NCBI RefSeq assembly: GCF_902459465.1
Contig: NC_047063.1
Coordinates: 18,069,685 to 18,133,684, forward strand
DNA from: Asterias rubens
Lineage: Eukaryota; Echinodermata; Asteroidea; Forcipulatida; Asteriidae
DNA length: 64,000 nucleotides
Reading direction: 5' to 3'
A model generated the notes under the pieces. The model was not told where the DNA came from. It worked only from the letters and a program-made list of their open reading frames with translations, and ran no database searches. This document shows positions 39,401 through 48,288 of the stretch, in pieces; the first letter of the stretch is position 1; each line of letters opens with the position of its first letter. A program made the position numbers and the translations under genes.

Positions 39401-42400
39401 TGCGATTCAAATGGAGTCAGTATTGGGTGAGGCAGGCAGAGTTTTGGTGACGCTATACGGGGAGCGATGACGATTGGTATGGTAGCCATTGGTGCTGCTG
39501 CCTACAAAGAGAAAAACACAAGAGCAACTTGGATGAATCTTTTTTAAAGCCAATGGACACTTTCTGAACAGAACAAAAATTAAAAGTTAACAGATTTACA
39601 AACAACTAACAGGATTTACAGAAGGTAATGGTGAAAGACTTCCCTTGCAATATTATTCCATGAAATGCTTTGCTTTTTGAGAAAACATTAAAACAATTAT
39701 CAGTTCTCGATATCGAGAATAACTGATTTATTTTAAACACATGTCCTGACACAGACAACCGTGCAGAAAAAGGGGTGGGTTTTCCCGTTATTTTCTCCCG
39801 ACTCAGATGACCGATTGAGCCTAATTTTCACAGGTCTATTGAAATGTTTCTTGGAGGCTGCGCTTCTTACCTGAGTGACCTGAGTATTTGAGGTCATGGG
39901 TAGAATGGCCTGAGGGTGAGGCTGAGGCTGAGGCTGTGCCACGACCTGAAAGTACGGCTGATTGGGGAGTCCCGTCACCTGCACTAACTGCGGCCTGTAG
40001 GTCAGCATCGGTTGAGTAGTGCCGTCTGCAGAGGGCTGTAGCGGGGCTTGAATAGTTGCCCGAACGATGGGATGATTGAGGCTGTTGACTGTCGCCAATG
40101 ACTGCTGTGACTGCTGGGATAGATTTACCTGTTGGTCAAACACAGTAAAATAATTGAATTATCAGTGCTTTTAAAAGCATAGCTGTTGACAAACTCAAGG
40201 ATTATTGTTTGGGAAGAAACTATAAATAAATATTAATAGTAAACTTGTGGGTACAACCATGTGTAAATCTCTATTGTATGAGTGTTGGCTCTGAGAAGAG
40301 CCGGTTTGGTATTGACGTTTGTTGTTTATGTCAACTCAAAACTATCAAACCAATTTAACTTTTTTTTCTTGGAGTTTTGACTACTTTGATCATCTCTTGA
40401 AACTTTAGAGCCGATGTGTTTTGAGCCGATAATTTAGCGACATATTGTTTTCATGTCAGTCTTTCTTACAAAAATGTTAAAAATAAACTCCTTATAGCCA
40501 AAGGTGAGCAACAAGGAAGTTTCTGTAATATCGAACTTCAAACTGAGTATACAGTGCTATGACACATCGGTGTATTCTTTATTCCCGAAGCAAATTTTCT
40601 TCTGACTGTTATTATGTTAACTTATGTTAACTTATAAAAAACTGATTTGGAGAGCAGATGTACACGTGTTCTTTTGATAGGTACCGTAACGTGTACATTT
40701 TTACAGATTAGTAGTACTCAATACTCACATGAATCAAGCCGATAGTTGCCTGTGCACCGCACGTTTGTAGCAGTTGAGGTTGAACAACAGAGGCGGGGAT
40801 GGAACTGTGGCCTGTAACCAGAGGAGTTTGGCTTCCTGGGCTACTTCCCTTCAGCTGTGCCTGGCTTGTTTGTGGCACAGCCTGCAACATGATGTTGGTT
40901 GGAAGCCCACTATGCGTAGATACCCCTCCAGGCACAGGAGTTTGGATCAGCTTGGCATGGACAGTGTTATTGAGAGGTGCAGTCCCTGGCTGTAGGTACG
41001 CTCCCTGCATACTTGTTGGCACTTGATGAATACCAGTTGATGAGAGTATAAAATGACCGGTGCCGCCAAGAGTTTGTTTTGGAATGATAGTTAATGGTCC
41101 CTGCTGGGTCATAATATTCCCCGATGTGTTTGTGACTGTTCCAGGCATGTTGGTTGCGTTTGTTGACGGTGTGGTTGAGGCGATGTGGTGTACGTTTGAT
41201 ATTGCACCGACCTGGCCAAGTGTGATTTTGCCTTGAATAGTCTTGGGAGTGAGCCCCTGGAGCTGCTGCTGTTGAAGTTGCTGTGCCTGGGTCGTGATGG
41301 TGAGGGGCATCCTCGGGGTGAACTGAAACTGACCCATGGGTGCAGTGGAAGTAGAAGTCACCATGGCCTGAAGCTGCGTTTGTGTGAGTGTAACCCCAGG
41401 AGAAATAGCAACAGGGCCGCCAGTTGCTTGCTTGAGGGCAATTGGCCTTTGACCACTTGATACTAATTGCTGCTGCTGCTGTTGTTGTACTACAGCCAGG
41501 GCCATTTTCTGCATCCGCTGTTGCTTTGCCAATTGAGCAACGGTCGGAGCTGAAGTCCTTGTTATTGTTGCAGCGAGAGAAGTCGGTTGGTGAGCAACAC
41601 CTGTTGGAGATATCAAGCCACCTTGTGTGTTGGGTACTATTGTAAACCTCTGCCCACCAGAGAAAAGAACAGACTTGGCTGGGACTCCTTGCTGTTGTGT
41701 TCCTGTTGGTGCAGCTTGGACTATTATCTTTGGCGACATTGCAGTTTGGACAAGAACTGGCTGGCTCTTTGCAGTTGATGTTGGACTGCCAGTACTGGGT
41801 TTACCTGCAGTAGTTACCACCTGGCTCTGCGTGGGACTTGCCAAGCTGCTCGTTACACTCCCCTGTACCTGCTTTGGTTTCAGAAGTACAGCAGAAAACT
41901 GACTTGGTGGTTGGCTCGGCATTCTTGGTTGCTGAGTACCCCCACCTGTTTTAGCCTGATTCTCAATCTGTTTCAGTTGCTGCATCTGTATAGCTGCAAC
42001 GGACCTCTTATACACCCGTTGTGGAACCTGAATGGGTAGTTTCACAGGGGGCTTGAGGAATGCCCCCACCTTGTTTGAATGGACAGATGATGGCGTGCCT
42101 TCAAGTTTAAACTGGGTGCCACCAATCTGTGACACCGTTCCTCCTTGTAGGGCGGGTTGCACTGTCAGAGTGATGTTATTCCCCAAAGAGATACTTGGGT
42201 TCTGGGTGAGCTGCTGCGACTGCTGCAAGGGTAGATTCACCAAAACCTGCTGCGGCTGGTGTGCATTTCCTGTATGTGGTGATGTTGTCACACTGGATGA
42301 TGATCCCTCAGACTGGGCAGTAGCAGTAGCCATCTTATCCTGTTGTATACTGACTTTGGGTACGATGAGAATGGTTGGAGGAAGTGCAGGTCCCTGACTT

Positions 42401-42426
42401 TGGGATTTGGGTTGGTTAGCTGCCAT
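18413..42426 (-). CDS. SFMBT: SFMBT-type Polycomb protein: N-terminal Gln-rich extension, four MBT repeats, SLED, SAM (20 exons)
   Basis: Exons in transcript order: 40729-42426, 39871-40128, 39344-39501, 38225-38400, 37278-37369, 35978-36221, 35376-35476, 34675-34915, 33803-33912, 32903-33152, 32014-32096, 29919-30153, 29274-29319, 28561-28649, 27371-27620, 26864-27045, 26052-26383, 25021-25182, 20471-20605, 18413-18553. Every junction is GT/AG and phase-consistent, giving 1660 residues. Residues 1 to about 760 are Gln/Thr/Ser/Pro-rich (Q7 run) and then lysine-rich. MBT repeats lie at about 765-876, 877-990, 991-1110 and 1111-1216. SLED covers about 1262-1404 ([38 protein letters not shown]). 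A basic region with GRPPGR is near 1418. SAM covers about 1588-1655 ([14 protein letters not shown], then [17 protein letters not shown]). Known: SFMBT proteins bind histone tails and YY1/Pho and repress chromatin. Vertebrate SFMBT1/2 are about 870-890 residues, so the N-terminal half is extra; no FCS zinc finger as in fly Sfmbt is seen. 5' UTR exons were not proven. Confidence 0.93.
18613..19002 (-). mobile_element. Family A foldback element in SFMBT last intron
   Basis: Left terminus ttaaaggcagtggatactat, right terminus caatagtgtccagtgtcttt followed by aa. It sits 59 bp upstream (in transcript sense) of the last SFMBT exon's acceptor, close to where a branch point would be expected. Confidence 0.85.
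19548..19690. mobile_element. Family G element (diverged)
   Basis: Starts ctatagaccccttccataat and ends tgacgtcacatgcatct followed by ggtctata. Related to the better-preserved 63005-63147, which has clear inverted ends. Contains a CRE-like TGACGTCA. Confidence 0.5.
19795..20105. repeat. Family H dispersed repeat
   Basis: Shares 'cttatccgcaagg' near the left and 'gcctcaaaatgtgatgtcag' plus 'atgtt...ggct' at the right with 29590-29870 and 59770-60060. No clear terminal inverted repeats. Lies in an SFMBT intron. Confidence 0.6.
21187..21345 (+). repeat. SINE tail fragment
   Basis: Contains 'cagtgccaacaaaaacatcg' and 'taaaaccaaaattaatattc' followed by 'tttatccctga'. The same tail occurs at 35860, 40545, 57340 and 62285, in some places behind a tRNA-like head. 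No head is evident here. Confidence 0.5.
22160..23010. repeat. Tandem array of degenerate units, about 110-250 bp each
   Basis: Four to five partial copies in the long SFMBT intron. Landmarks recur at about 22185, 22300, 22630 and 22870 ('aaacaaacattggtcag' variants), at 22250, 22365, 22460, 22690 and 22930 ('cttctctttctgtttc' variants), and at 22480, 22710 and 22960 ('aatgtggaactgaaaataca' followed by a 'tggtctcgctgccagtt' block). Units are interleaved and unequal, as expected after repeated slippage or unequal exchange. Confidence 0.75.
24640..24860. repeat. Short tandem pair with a possible tRNA-like flank
   Basis: The motif 'gtccgaagccattta' with neighbouring 'ttgttccc(c)a' and 'gggggtgc' and 'tcggccaa' occurs twice, at about 24720-24770 and 24797-24848. 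Just left, 24670-24696 read on the - strand resembles a tRNA D-arm (tagctcaactgatggag), suggesting a SINE remnant. Confidence 0.45.
26660..26790 (+). repeat. Family E dispersed repeat, fragment
   Basis: Carries 'gcggtaacaccatgtgtgta' followed by 'tctact', shared with 56480-56650 and, inverted, with 60560-60770. A shorter trace is at 40240-40330. Lies in an SFMBT intron. Confidence 0.55.
27148..27345 (+). mobile_element. tRNA-derived SINE candidate
   Basis: Begins with the pol III A-box-like cgtgtggccaagcggcag and has a B-box-like stretch gggttagaatcctgg about 45 bp on. No complete cloverleaf can be folded, so a working tRNA gene is unlikely. Located 26 bp from the splice donor of the SLED exon at 27371. 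Confidence 0.5.
27888..28456. mobile_element. Family B element split by a family A insertion
   Basis: Left half gggcccaacttcataaagcc to about 27947, then a complete family A copy, then the right half from about 28334 ('cagaaactgattaccagcc') ending near 'cttgacagctttggg'. The halves are contiguous in other family B copies (compare 18230-18250). This is a nested insertion inside the SFMBT intron between exons 14 and 15. Confidence 0.75.
27948..28333 (-). mobile_element. Family A foldback element (full length, nested, TTAA-flanked)
   Basis: Bounded by TTAA on both sides; the ends are aggcagtggacactattggt and its exact reverse complement. Total 386 bp. Because the host sequence is a known repeat, the empty site can be read as a single TTAA, which indicates a TTAA target duplication as in piggyBac-type transposons. 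No transposase is encoded, so it would depend on one elsewhere. Confidence 0.85.
29590..29870. repeat. Family H dispersed repeat
   Basis: Shares 'gatccagtgattccattgga' then 'tacaatgat', 'ggataaacgt' and 'gatgtcagatgttcaggct' with 59770-60060. It lies 49 bp beyond the donor side of the MBT4 exon (29919-30153). Confidence 0.65.
30580..30960. promoter_or_regulatory. CpG-dense patch inside an SFMBT intron
   Basis: About 380 bp with many CpGs (cacgtg-like, acgcgt, gcgcgg and TGACGTCA near 30877) in an otherwise CpG-poor intron between the MBT3-side and MBT4 exons. Could be an internal promoter or enhancer, or simply a GC-richer repeat. No transcript evidence is available. Confidence 0.3.
31563..31938. 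mobile_element. Family I foldback element (full length)
   Basis: Ends are taaagccattacacactttc and gaaagtgtccaatggcttta in inverted orientation. Its interior 'gaccgattgagcctaaattt' then 'tcacaggtttgttattt' is clearly related to family A, so I is a sister family. Other copies: 33264-33564 and 39544-39840. Confidence 0.75.
33264..33564. mobile_element. Family I foldback element
   Basis: Left ttaaagccattatacacttt, right agagtgtataatggctttaa, with flanking TTAA. About 300 bp; it has an internal deletion relative to 31563-31938. In the SFMBT intron between exons 9 and 10. Confidence 0.75.
33601..33745 (+). mobile_element. tRNA-derived SINE
   Basis: The head tcagctcggtggtccagtgg resembles a tRNA 5' half / A box; the B box is ggttcaaatcc at about 33656, with a foldable T-arm (tgggttcaaatccca). 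The anticodon arm is not convincing, and the body continues with 'acatgggtgtatggataaaa'. Hence a SINE and not a tRNA gene. Confidence 0.6.
35855..35935 (+). repeat. SINE tail fragment
   Basis: Contains 'tgctaacacacatctgtgtt' and 'aaaccaaaataaacatcttt' followed by 'atcccgatgcaa', the tail shared with 21187, 40545, 57340 and 62285. Confidence 0.5.
36271..36655 (+). mobile_element. Family A foldback element
   Basis: Left ttaaaggcagtggacactat, right accaatagtgtccactgcct followed by tta. About 385 bp. It starts 50 bp beyond the acceptor end of the MBT1 exon, in the SFMBT intron between exons 5 and 6. Confidence 0.85.
37531..37902 (-). mobile_element. Family A foldback element
   Basis: Left ttaaaggcagtggacaatat, right caatagtgtccactgtcttt followed by aa. 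In the SFMBT intron between exons 4 and 5. Opposite internal orientation to 36271-36655. Confidence 0.85.
38233..38290 (-). repeat. Coding minisatellite in SFMBT exon 4
   Basis: An 18 bp unit is repeated three times and translates as the hexapeptide KKEGSV three times, after a [10 protein letters not shown] stretch. It adds a lysine/glutamate-rich linker just before the first MBT repeat. The copy number is likely to vary between individuals. Confidence 0.8.
38426..39343. other. SFMBT intron 3, nothing recognised
   Basis: AT-rich intron sequence between the third and fourth coding exons. It includes a short inverted pair around 38785-38830 ('gaaagatggaatgttctatt' and 'aatggaacattccatctttc'), a perfect-looking hairpin with 'tcaactcgg'-type arms. 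No exon is supported here. Confidence 0.45.
39544..39840. mobile_element. Family I foldback element, 3' truncated
   Basis: Begins ttaaagccaatggacacttt and runs through 'gaccgattgagcctaatttt' to 'cacaggtctatt', where similarity stops. The right terminal repeat is missing. It ends about 30 bp from the donor of SFMBT exon 2. Confidence 0.65.
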
Positions 42427-42830
42427 CTTCAGTGTTTTCCACTTTCAATTCAAATCAAAGCAACGAATAAATTGCTATTGATTGTTATCACCCAATGTTA
42501 GCTAATTTTACTAGTCATTGTTTAACAGCTGAGGCTCTAAATCTGAAGCTTCACTCCATGTTGAGGTCCATCATCGACACTGCTGACACAAATCTGTAGA
42601 AGATTAAATCAACCACGACAAGGGTAAGACACTTAAATAACATAAACAGTCCATTGTAAGAGTTAGTGTTATTCTTTTGTGGGCCAAATCCACATTTAAC
42701 TTTTGTCCTGTTACGTTGACCCGAGAATATCAGAAACATCAATTTCAAATTTTTCATTGAAATTCCAAAATACCAAGACATTAAAATCATTCATTTTATG
42801 TTATCGCATTACTTGTATCTGTGGTCAAAT
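42427..42830. other. Immediate upstream region of the SFMBT start codon
   Basis: About 400 bp, AT-rich, with no CpG-dense promoter and no strong acceptor (pyrimidine tract plus AG) immediately before the ATG. Either the transcript starts here or a 5' UTR intron ends somewhere in this stretch. The ATG context is gaagATGG, acceptable as a start. Confidence 0.4.
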
Positions 42831-43222
42831 TAAAAGAACACGTTGCCTTGGATCGGTCGAGTTGGTCTTTGAAAAGCTTTGTTAACCGTTTTTAATAAAA
42901 TGCAAATACTTGGTAGAAAGATGTTGTGAAAGTAGAATACAATGACCCACACAAACATGCCTCGAAATTGCATGGTTTTCCTTTTACCTTGTAGACTACC
43001 TTGGTCGGCCATTTATGTGAGTCAAATTTTTGACTCCCATAAATGGGCGACCGTGTTAGTTCACAAAGTAAAAGGAAAACCACGCAATTTCGAGGCAAAT
43101 TTGTTTGGATCATTGTATTATACTTTTATAAAACATCTCTCCAACCATATACATTCTATAACAAATGGTTATAAACGCTTTTTATGGACCAACTCGTCTG
43201 AACCAAGGCAACGTGCTTCTTT
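42831..43222. mobile_element. Family D long foldback element (uninterrupted)
   Basis: Left end ttaaaagaacacgttgcctt, then ggatcggtcgagttggtc. The right end is the mirror (gaccaactcg, then gaaccaaggcaacgtg and cttctttaa). Almost the whole 390 bp is one imperfect palindrome about 'gtcaaatttttgactcccat'. The 117-codon frame over it is accidental. Confidence 0.85.
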
Positions 43223-44215
43223 AATGCAAGTTACTTTGGAATTGCCCACAACATTTGTTACCCTAGAATGTGACCCCATTCGTCAAGACTTTTGAATAGG
43301 CAGTTTTGGAGGTTATTCCTATAAAAAAAAAGGGGGGGGGGGTAAAATCTTCCAAGGTAAATGAAGACAAAACAAGTCATTTGAAACACATATAATGTTG
43401 CAGTAACAGAAGAATGCTGGTAGGTTAGACAGAGGATTTCTTTTTTAATGGAGATGAAAAACAAAGATTTACAAAGTATGTGAGATTTACAAAGTATGTG
43501 AGATTTTGTTTACAAACACAATATAAGACAGTTAAATCACTCTGCATTTGTATTTTAAAATAAATTTAAACAAAAAAGATTCCAAGGAAACAGCACGGTA
43601 GTCTTGAACAAAAAATATTAACGTACACAATTTTTTTATGGAATTTTGTTTTGGCTTTTAAAAAAGTGATGGAAACATCAATGCCAAAGATCTATTTTTA
43701 AAATCTTCTGATGCACAACATTCCTCCATGGGAACACCAACAAAATTAATATCGTTCATCCTTATTGGTTATTGAAGTTTAGAATATTTTTGTTTGCAAA
43801 AAGTCCAAGGTACTTTGCAACAATTAAAGTTCTACCTAGGGGAAGAACAAACTTAAGGGTCAGTGGGCGAAATTCCATCAAAAAGATTGATGTGAGGACA
43901 AAAATATTTAACACAAATCTTTTACACTAGGCCCAGTACAGTGCTCAAGTTATAGTAGCAAACAAAAAGCAATAAGAAATTATTTTTTGTATCGTTTGCT
44001 TTAATTTTTTTCCAGTCTGATCTTCTCAGTGTGTTTGGTAAACTACTGCATGTCCACTGCAAGTTCAAGAATTGTGTAAAAAAAGCTGACAACTGATTTT
44101 TGTACACAACATACGTAAAAATTAAATTAAAAATGTACAATATTAATAGGAGAGCAAAAGAACATGATACATGGATTGGCAAGATGTTGACGTAGTAACT
44201 GGTGCAGGTACCATC
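43223..44215. other. Gene-free stretch, nothing recognised
   Basis: AT-rich intergenic DNA with one A8/G10 run near 43322-43340. Only short frames; no exon or RNA gene is supported. Confidence 0.45.
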
Positions 44216-44630
44216 ACTTGGGCACCTTGCAAACTCGGCACCTTGCAAACTCGGCACCTGCAAACTCGGCACCTTGCACACTCGGCACCTACAAACTCGG
44301 CACCCACAATCTCGCCATCCACAAACTCGGCACATGTACAATTACAAACTCGGCATCCAGTCATCTTATCAACTCTCATAAAAATATAGTGATTTTGCCA
44401 TTAACAGCGTTTACAAAGCTACTAACTATCAAACCATTTTTAAAGTGTAAGGACTTCGTTACTTTATTTTTTAACCACTTGAATCTTTGAGGTGATACTG
44501 CTTGGTGCCGGTGGCAAGTTACTGTGCCGACATTCTTGGTGGCGAGTGGGTGCCGAGTTTGCAAGGTGCCGAGTTTGCAAGGTGCCGAGTTTGCAGGTGC
44601 CGAGTTTGCGAGGTGCCGAAGTGTCTGGTA
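44216..44630. repeat. Split inverted array of 15-16 bp units
   Basis: Left arm about 44216-44352: head-to-tail units of the type ggcaccttgcaaactc, eight or nine in all, becoming degenerate rightward. Right arm about 44546-44620: five units of the reverse complement (gccgagtttgcaaggt). The arms are separated by about 190 bp of unrelated sequence and could form a long stem-loop. Cys/Arg/Leu-rich short frames on both strands are translations of the unit. Confidence 0.85.
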
Positions 44631-44827
44631 TTCACTGGGGTGCTGTACTCTTTTTTTCCACAGGAAATTTGTCACGATCGGCTAGTAGTAGTACTAGTAC
44701 ATACGACCGACAATGACCAACTTAGAGTACAGCTCCCAAGTTAGTGGGTCTAGGCAAGATGACAGTATTGTTGTTGAGATCTTTATAATGTTTTCTATTT
44801 TTAGTTTCCATTAGATTTAGAAAAAAA

Positions 44828-44977
44828 TGGGGTAACTTTACGTATTGCGCCACCACTTTTTCACTCATTTTTACAAAAAGGGATACTGAGGTGTTAAAAC
44901 ATGGTAAATTAGATACTATTATACTATTTTAATTCATATCGAATGAAAAAGTGGTGGCACCATACGGAAACTTTTCC
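44828..44977. mobile_element. Family C short foldback element
   Basis: Left end gtaactttacgtattgcgcc then accactttttcac; right end gaaaaagtggtggcaccata then cggaaacttttcc. Second copy of the element at 10594-10723, slightly more diverged at its left end. Confidence 0.8.
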
Positions 44978-45718
44978 AAAAAATGGTGTACGGTATATAT
45001 GGATCCTTTCTATAGATTTGACCAGTTGTAGGAAAAAATTAATTATTTTATCAACTTTGTTTCCTAACTAAATGACGCTTAAAAATGAAATAAACAACTT
45101 TCAATTAGTTAGATTAATAATGTACGATTTGTAAAAGAACTTTTTGTCACTTTGTAACTGACTTTAGTCTGAAATATTTTTACAAACTAGAAAAAGATGA
45201 GGCACAAGGAAGTCTGAAAACCGAGTAATTTTATGCGAGACAGACCGTCGAGTCTGTGTACGATCGTCGTTTTTTAGTTTAAGTGGGGTTTTTTTGTCAG
45301 CAAAGACAGCAACCATTATTCAATTAAAAGTCCACACTATTTTTATTATACCTAGAAAGTGGGGGAAAAAAACATTCTTTTAAATGTCCATGTCCAACAC
45401 ACTCAAAAAGTTTGATAAAATGAGGTTTTTGTGCAGAACAAATTGCATGACCATGTCATGACGAAGCAGTCCGCCTGCCTAAACATAGAACCCGCGAGTT
45501 CTCCAGGCAGTGCAATTTCTGCATAACTAATGTGAACTCTGCAAACATCAGCAACCAACGCACCCCCATCTCCATCCATACGTAGCAAACGTCGAGTGCA
45601 AAAGCAGGCCCACGCCAGAAAAACAACTTCCTCACGAGCAAAATGACAAGTCGTTTTGGCTTCAAAAAATCCACAAATAAGGCCTGTAAACCTAGACGAA
45701 CATCACCAGTACTTGGTA

Positions 45719-45836
45719 CAACTCCTTACCTTTTCAATAGAAGAGTTCATAACCTTTCAAAAATGATTTGTCATGTAATTTTCGTAGATTTTCTTGTCGT
45801 TTTCGTCCAACTCCCCTCTGCAGATCTTTAGCAAAA
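45719..45836 (-). other. Exon-like duplicated segment, copy 1 (candidate 5' UTR exon of SFMBT)
   Basis: About 115 bp, similar to 48289-48395 in the same orientation (shared 'ccttttcaata', 'aagagttcataa', 'tttcgtagattttt'/'gtcgttttc'). On the - strand each copy ends in a donor-like site (ttgaaaag then GTAAGG here). No conserved reading frame between the copies, so a non-coding first exon or a plain duplication are both possible. Confidence 0.35.
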
Positions 45837-46712
45837 TGGCACCTGGAAAGTATAATGCGCATGGGCGGAATTGCACATTAATTCGAAGGTAAGTTACTAT
45901 AAAATGAGGGACTTGCTTATTTATAATAAAGTTTGATTGCCATAATTATTTAAGATTATTGAAATAAAATGCCTTTATTATATATATTATAATCTATTAT
46001 AAACTAATATTTGAAAATAACTTGTGAAATAGTTGTATAAAATGCTATAACTTTACAAAGACAGTTTAAATGTAACCTTTGTTTTTTCCATAATCGACGA
46101 ATCCTAATCAACATAATGTTGTAGGTGGAGTTCGTGTTGGTAAAAATTTGGGCAGAAATTACAATCTTCGCCTTTTCTTATTTTTGCAGGTACGTCATCC
46201 ACAAAAAACACAAACAAATTCGTTGTTGACATTTCTGGATACTCAATATACGGAAAGTTTCTATAATGTGCATTTAGATAGTAAGGACAACACTTTTTAA
46301 ACAAGATTCGTTGATCGAAAAATGGGGACGTCAACACTTGTTATATGAATATTAATCAGCAAACCGGGCACCCACACGTCATAAATGCAAAATAGATGCA
46401 AAAAACACATGAACTTTGACACTGTCTTGCGCAAATAAAAGTTGGGTGGCAGAGTGTCGCTAGCTAGCGCTAGCTGTGCACGCTATGGTGACCTTGAAGG
46501 GACATCTTATCGCAAATATTAATGTTTGCGATGTTGCAAGTTGCGCTATTGCAAAATAATTTTGACAAGAATGTTTTTTTTTGGCAATTGCAATTGCGAT
46601 GTCACAAATATTATCACAGAACATTTGTTAATATAATTTTTTTGCGATGTAGGCATAATAATATGTTTTCACGAAATTATACTTTACATTAGGTTTGTTG
46701 CATAATTACATC
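45837..46712. other. Intergenic stretch, nothing recognised
   Basis: AT-rich, with a palindromic 'cgctagctagcgctagctg' motif near 46458-46477. The 77-codon - strand frame at 46104-46337 has no recognisable features. Confidence 0.4.
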
Positions 46713-47055
46713 TTTAAAGGCACTGGGCACTACTGGCGATTACTCAAAATAATTGTTAGCATAAAAACTTAATTGGGAACGAGCAATGGAGATAGTTGAT
46801 AGTATAAAGTATTATGAGAAACGACTCCCTCTGATCATGCTCTGATGAAGTAGTTTTTGAGTGAGAAGTTATTTCTCACTAAAATATTTGAATTAAATTC
46901 GAGACCTCAGCTGAGTCTCAAATTCAAGACATCTGCTGAAAGCACACAACTTGTGCGACATGGGTGTTTTTTATTCTCTCGCAACTTCTAGGACCAAGAG
47001 TTCAAAGTTTCCCATGTTTTGTATGCATGTTGAGATGGATCCACCAAGAGTGCGT
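46713..47055 (-). mobile_element. Family A element, right end decayed
   Basis: Left end ttaaaggcactgggcactac then tggcgattactcaaaataat. The internal palindrome 'gagacctcagctgagtctca' is recognisable; the right terminus is not found. Confidence 0.65.
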
Positions 47056-47367
47056 TTTGGCGACCCCAACCACCAAAGCCCATGCCAACCGAGCGACTCA
47101 ACCAACCATCCAACTCAACAAGTGGTCTGAACAGCATCGTCACCGCGCTCAACCGAACTCGCGAAAACGCTCAACCGATGACCAATGTTTCTGGTTTGGG
47201 TCGTCAAAACGCACTCCAGGTGATCACATGGTCTTTCAGTGACAATAACCAAAGGTCTAAGTTCGAGGGCGCCTATTACTTCAAAGTGAAATGATTCTCA
47301 AAATTCTTCATAGTTTCGAAAGCTGCGTATATAGGCATACTTCTAACCAAATAAGTTTGTATTTTTA

Positions 47368-47744
47368 AAGGGACAGGTTGCCTTGGATTGGTCGAGTTGG
47401 TCTTTGAAAAGCGTTTGTAATAACCGTTTGTTATAAAATGCATATGGGTATGAAAGATTGTGTAAAAGTAGAATACAATGATCCACACTAACATGCCTCG
47501 AGATTGCACGGCTTTCCTTTTATCTCGTCGACTAACAGTACACGGTCGGCCATTCATGGGAGTAAAAAATTTGACTCCCATAAATGGCCGACCGTGTTAT
47601 TTCGTAAAGTAATATGAAAACCACGCAATTTCCGAGGCAAATTTGTGTGGATCATCATTGTACTGTATTCTACGTTTAAAACATCTTTCTAACCATACAT
47701 TTTTATAGACCAACTCGTCAGAACCAATGCAACGTGTCCCTTTA
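47368..47744. mobile_element. Family D long foldback element
   Basis: Left end ttaaagggacaggttgcctt then ggattggtcgagttgg; right end ccaactcgtcagaaccaatg then caacgtgtccctttaa. Highly palindromic, 377 bp, TTAA-like flanks. Confidence 0.85.
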
Positions 47745-47914
47745 ATTAAGATCAAAAGAGCCCGTACACGATTGCATATGCAAAAGTTAGTGTCAGGAGC
47801 GGATAGTATTGCATGGCGGACACAATTGCATCTGACACCGGTGTAGAGGCCTAAAATTTAATGTAAAGTAATGATCATAATAATGCAAGATGTAGGCGCA
47901 CATTGAGTTACTCA

Positions 47915-48272
47915 CTCAAGGCACTGGACACTACATGTGGATAACTCGAAATAATTGTTAACATATAACTAAAGGTAACGAGAAATGGAGAGCTATTGAT
48001 AAGTATCGAACATTGTGGGAAACGGCTCAATTATTTATAGTAAACGTAGCTTTTGAAAGAGGTAACTTCTCAGTTCTCACCCTGAAATATTTTAATATTT
48101 TGAAGGCATCTGAGAAAGCACACAAGTTTTGTGCAACAAGTTTTTGTTTCTTTATCTATATAGCAACTTTGATGTGACATAAAGCGAGTGAAAATTTTCA
48201 TAGATGTTGTATTTTATGTTGCGGGATACACTGTGAGAATACTGGTCTTTGACAAAAAATTAGAGTCCAAAG
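47915..48272 (-). mobile_element. Family A element, strongly diverged
   Basis: Left 'caaggcactggacactacat', internal 'aatggagagctattgataag' and 'gtgggaaacggctc', right 'gagaatactggtctttgac'. Termini are eroded. It abuts the exon-like duplicate at 48289. Confidence 0.6.
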
Positions 48273-48288
48273 GGTCGTGATCGATTAC

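Noticed and set aside
40774-42397. Several + strand frames of 60-121 codons
   Set aside because: They are antisense shadows of the large first SFMBT exon, whose - strand frame has clear composition and splices in phase.
44216-44360. CRISPR-like array
   Set aside because: Units are contiguous without spacers, the arm is mirrored, and the DNA is clearly animal.
43922-44744. Cys/Arg-rich and Leu-rich frames (CRVCRCRVCKVPSLQ type) on both strands
   Set aside because: Pure translation of the 15-16 bp tandem unit in the split inverted array. Presence on both strands in several frames argues against coding.
46104-46337. 77-codon - strand frame
   Set aside because: No domain, no splice partners in phase, and AT-rich surroundings; cannot be told from chance.
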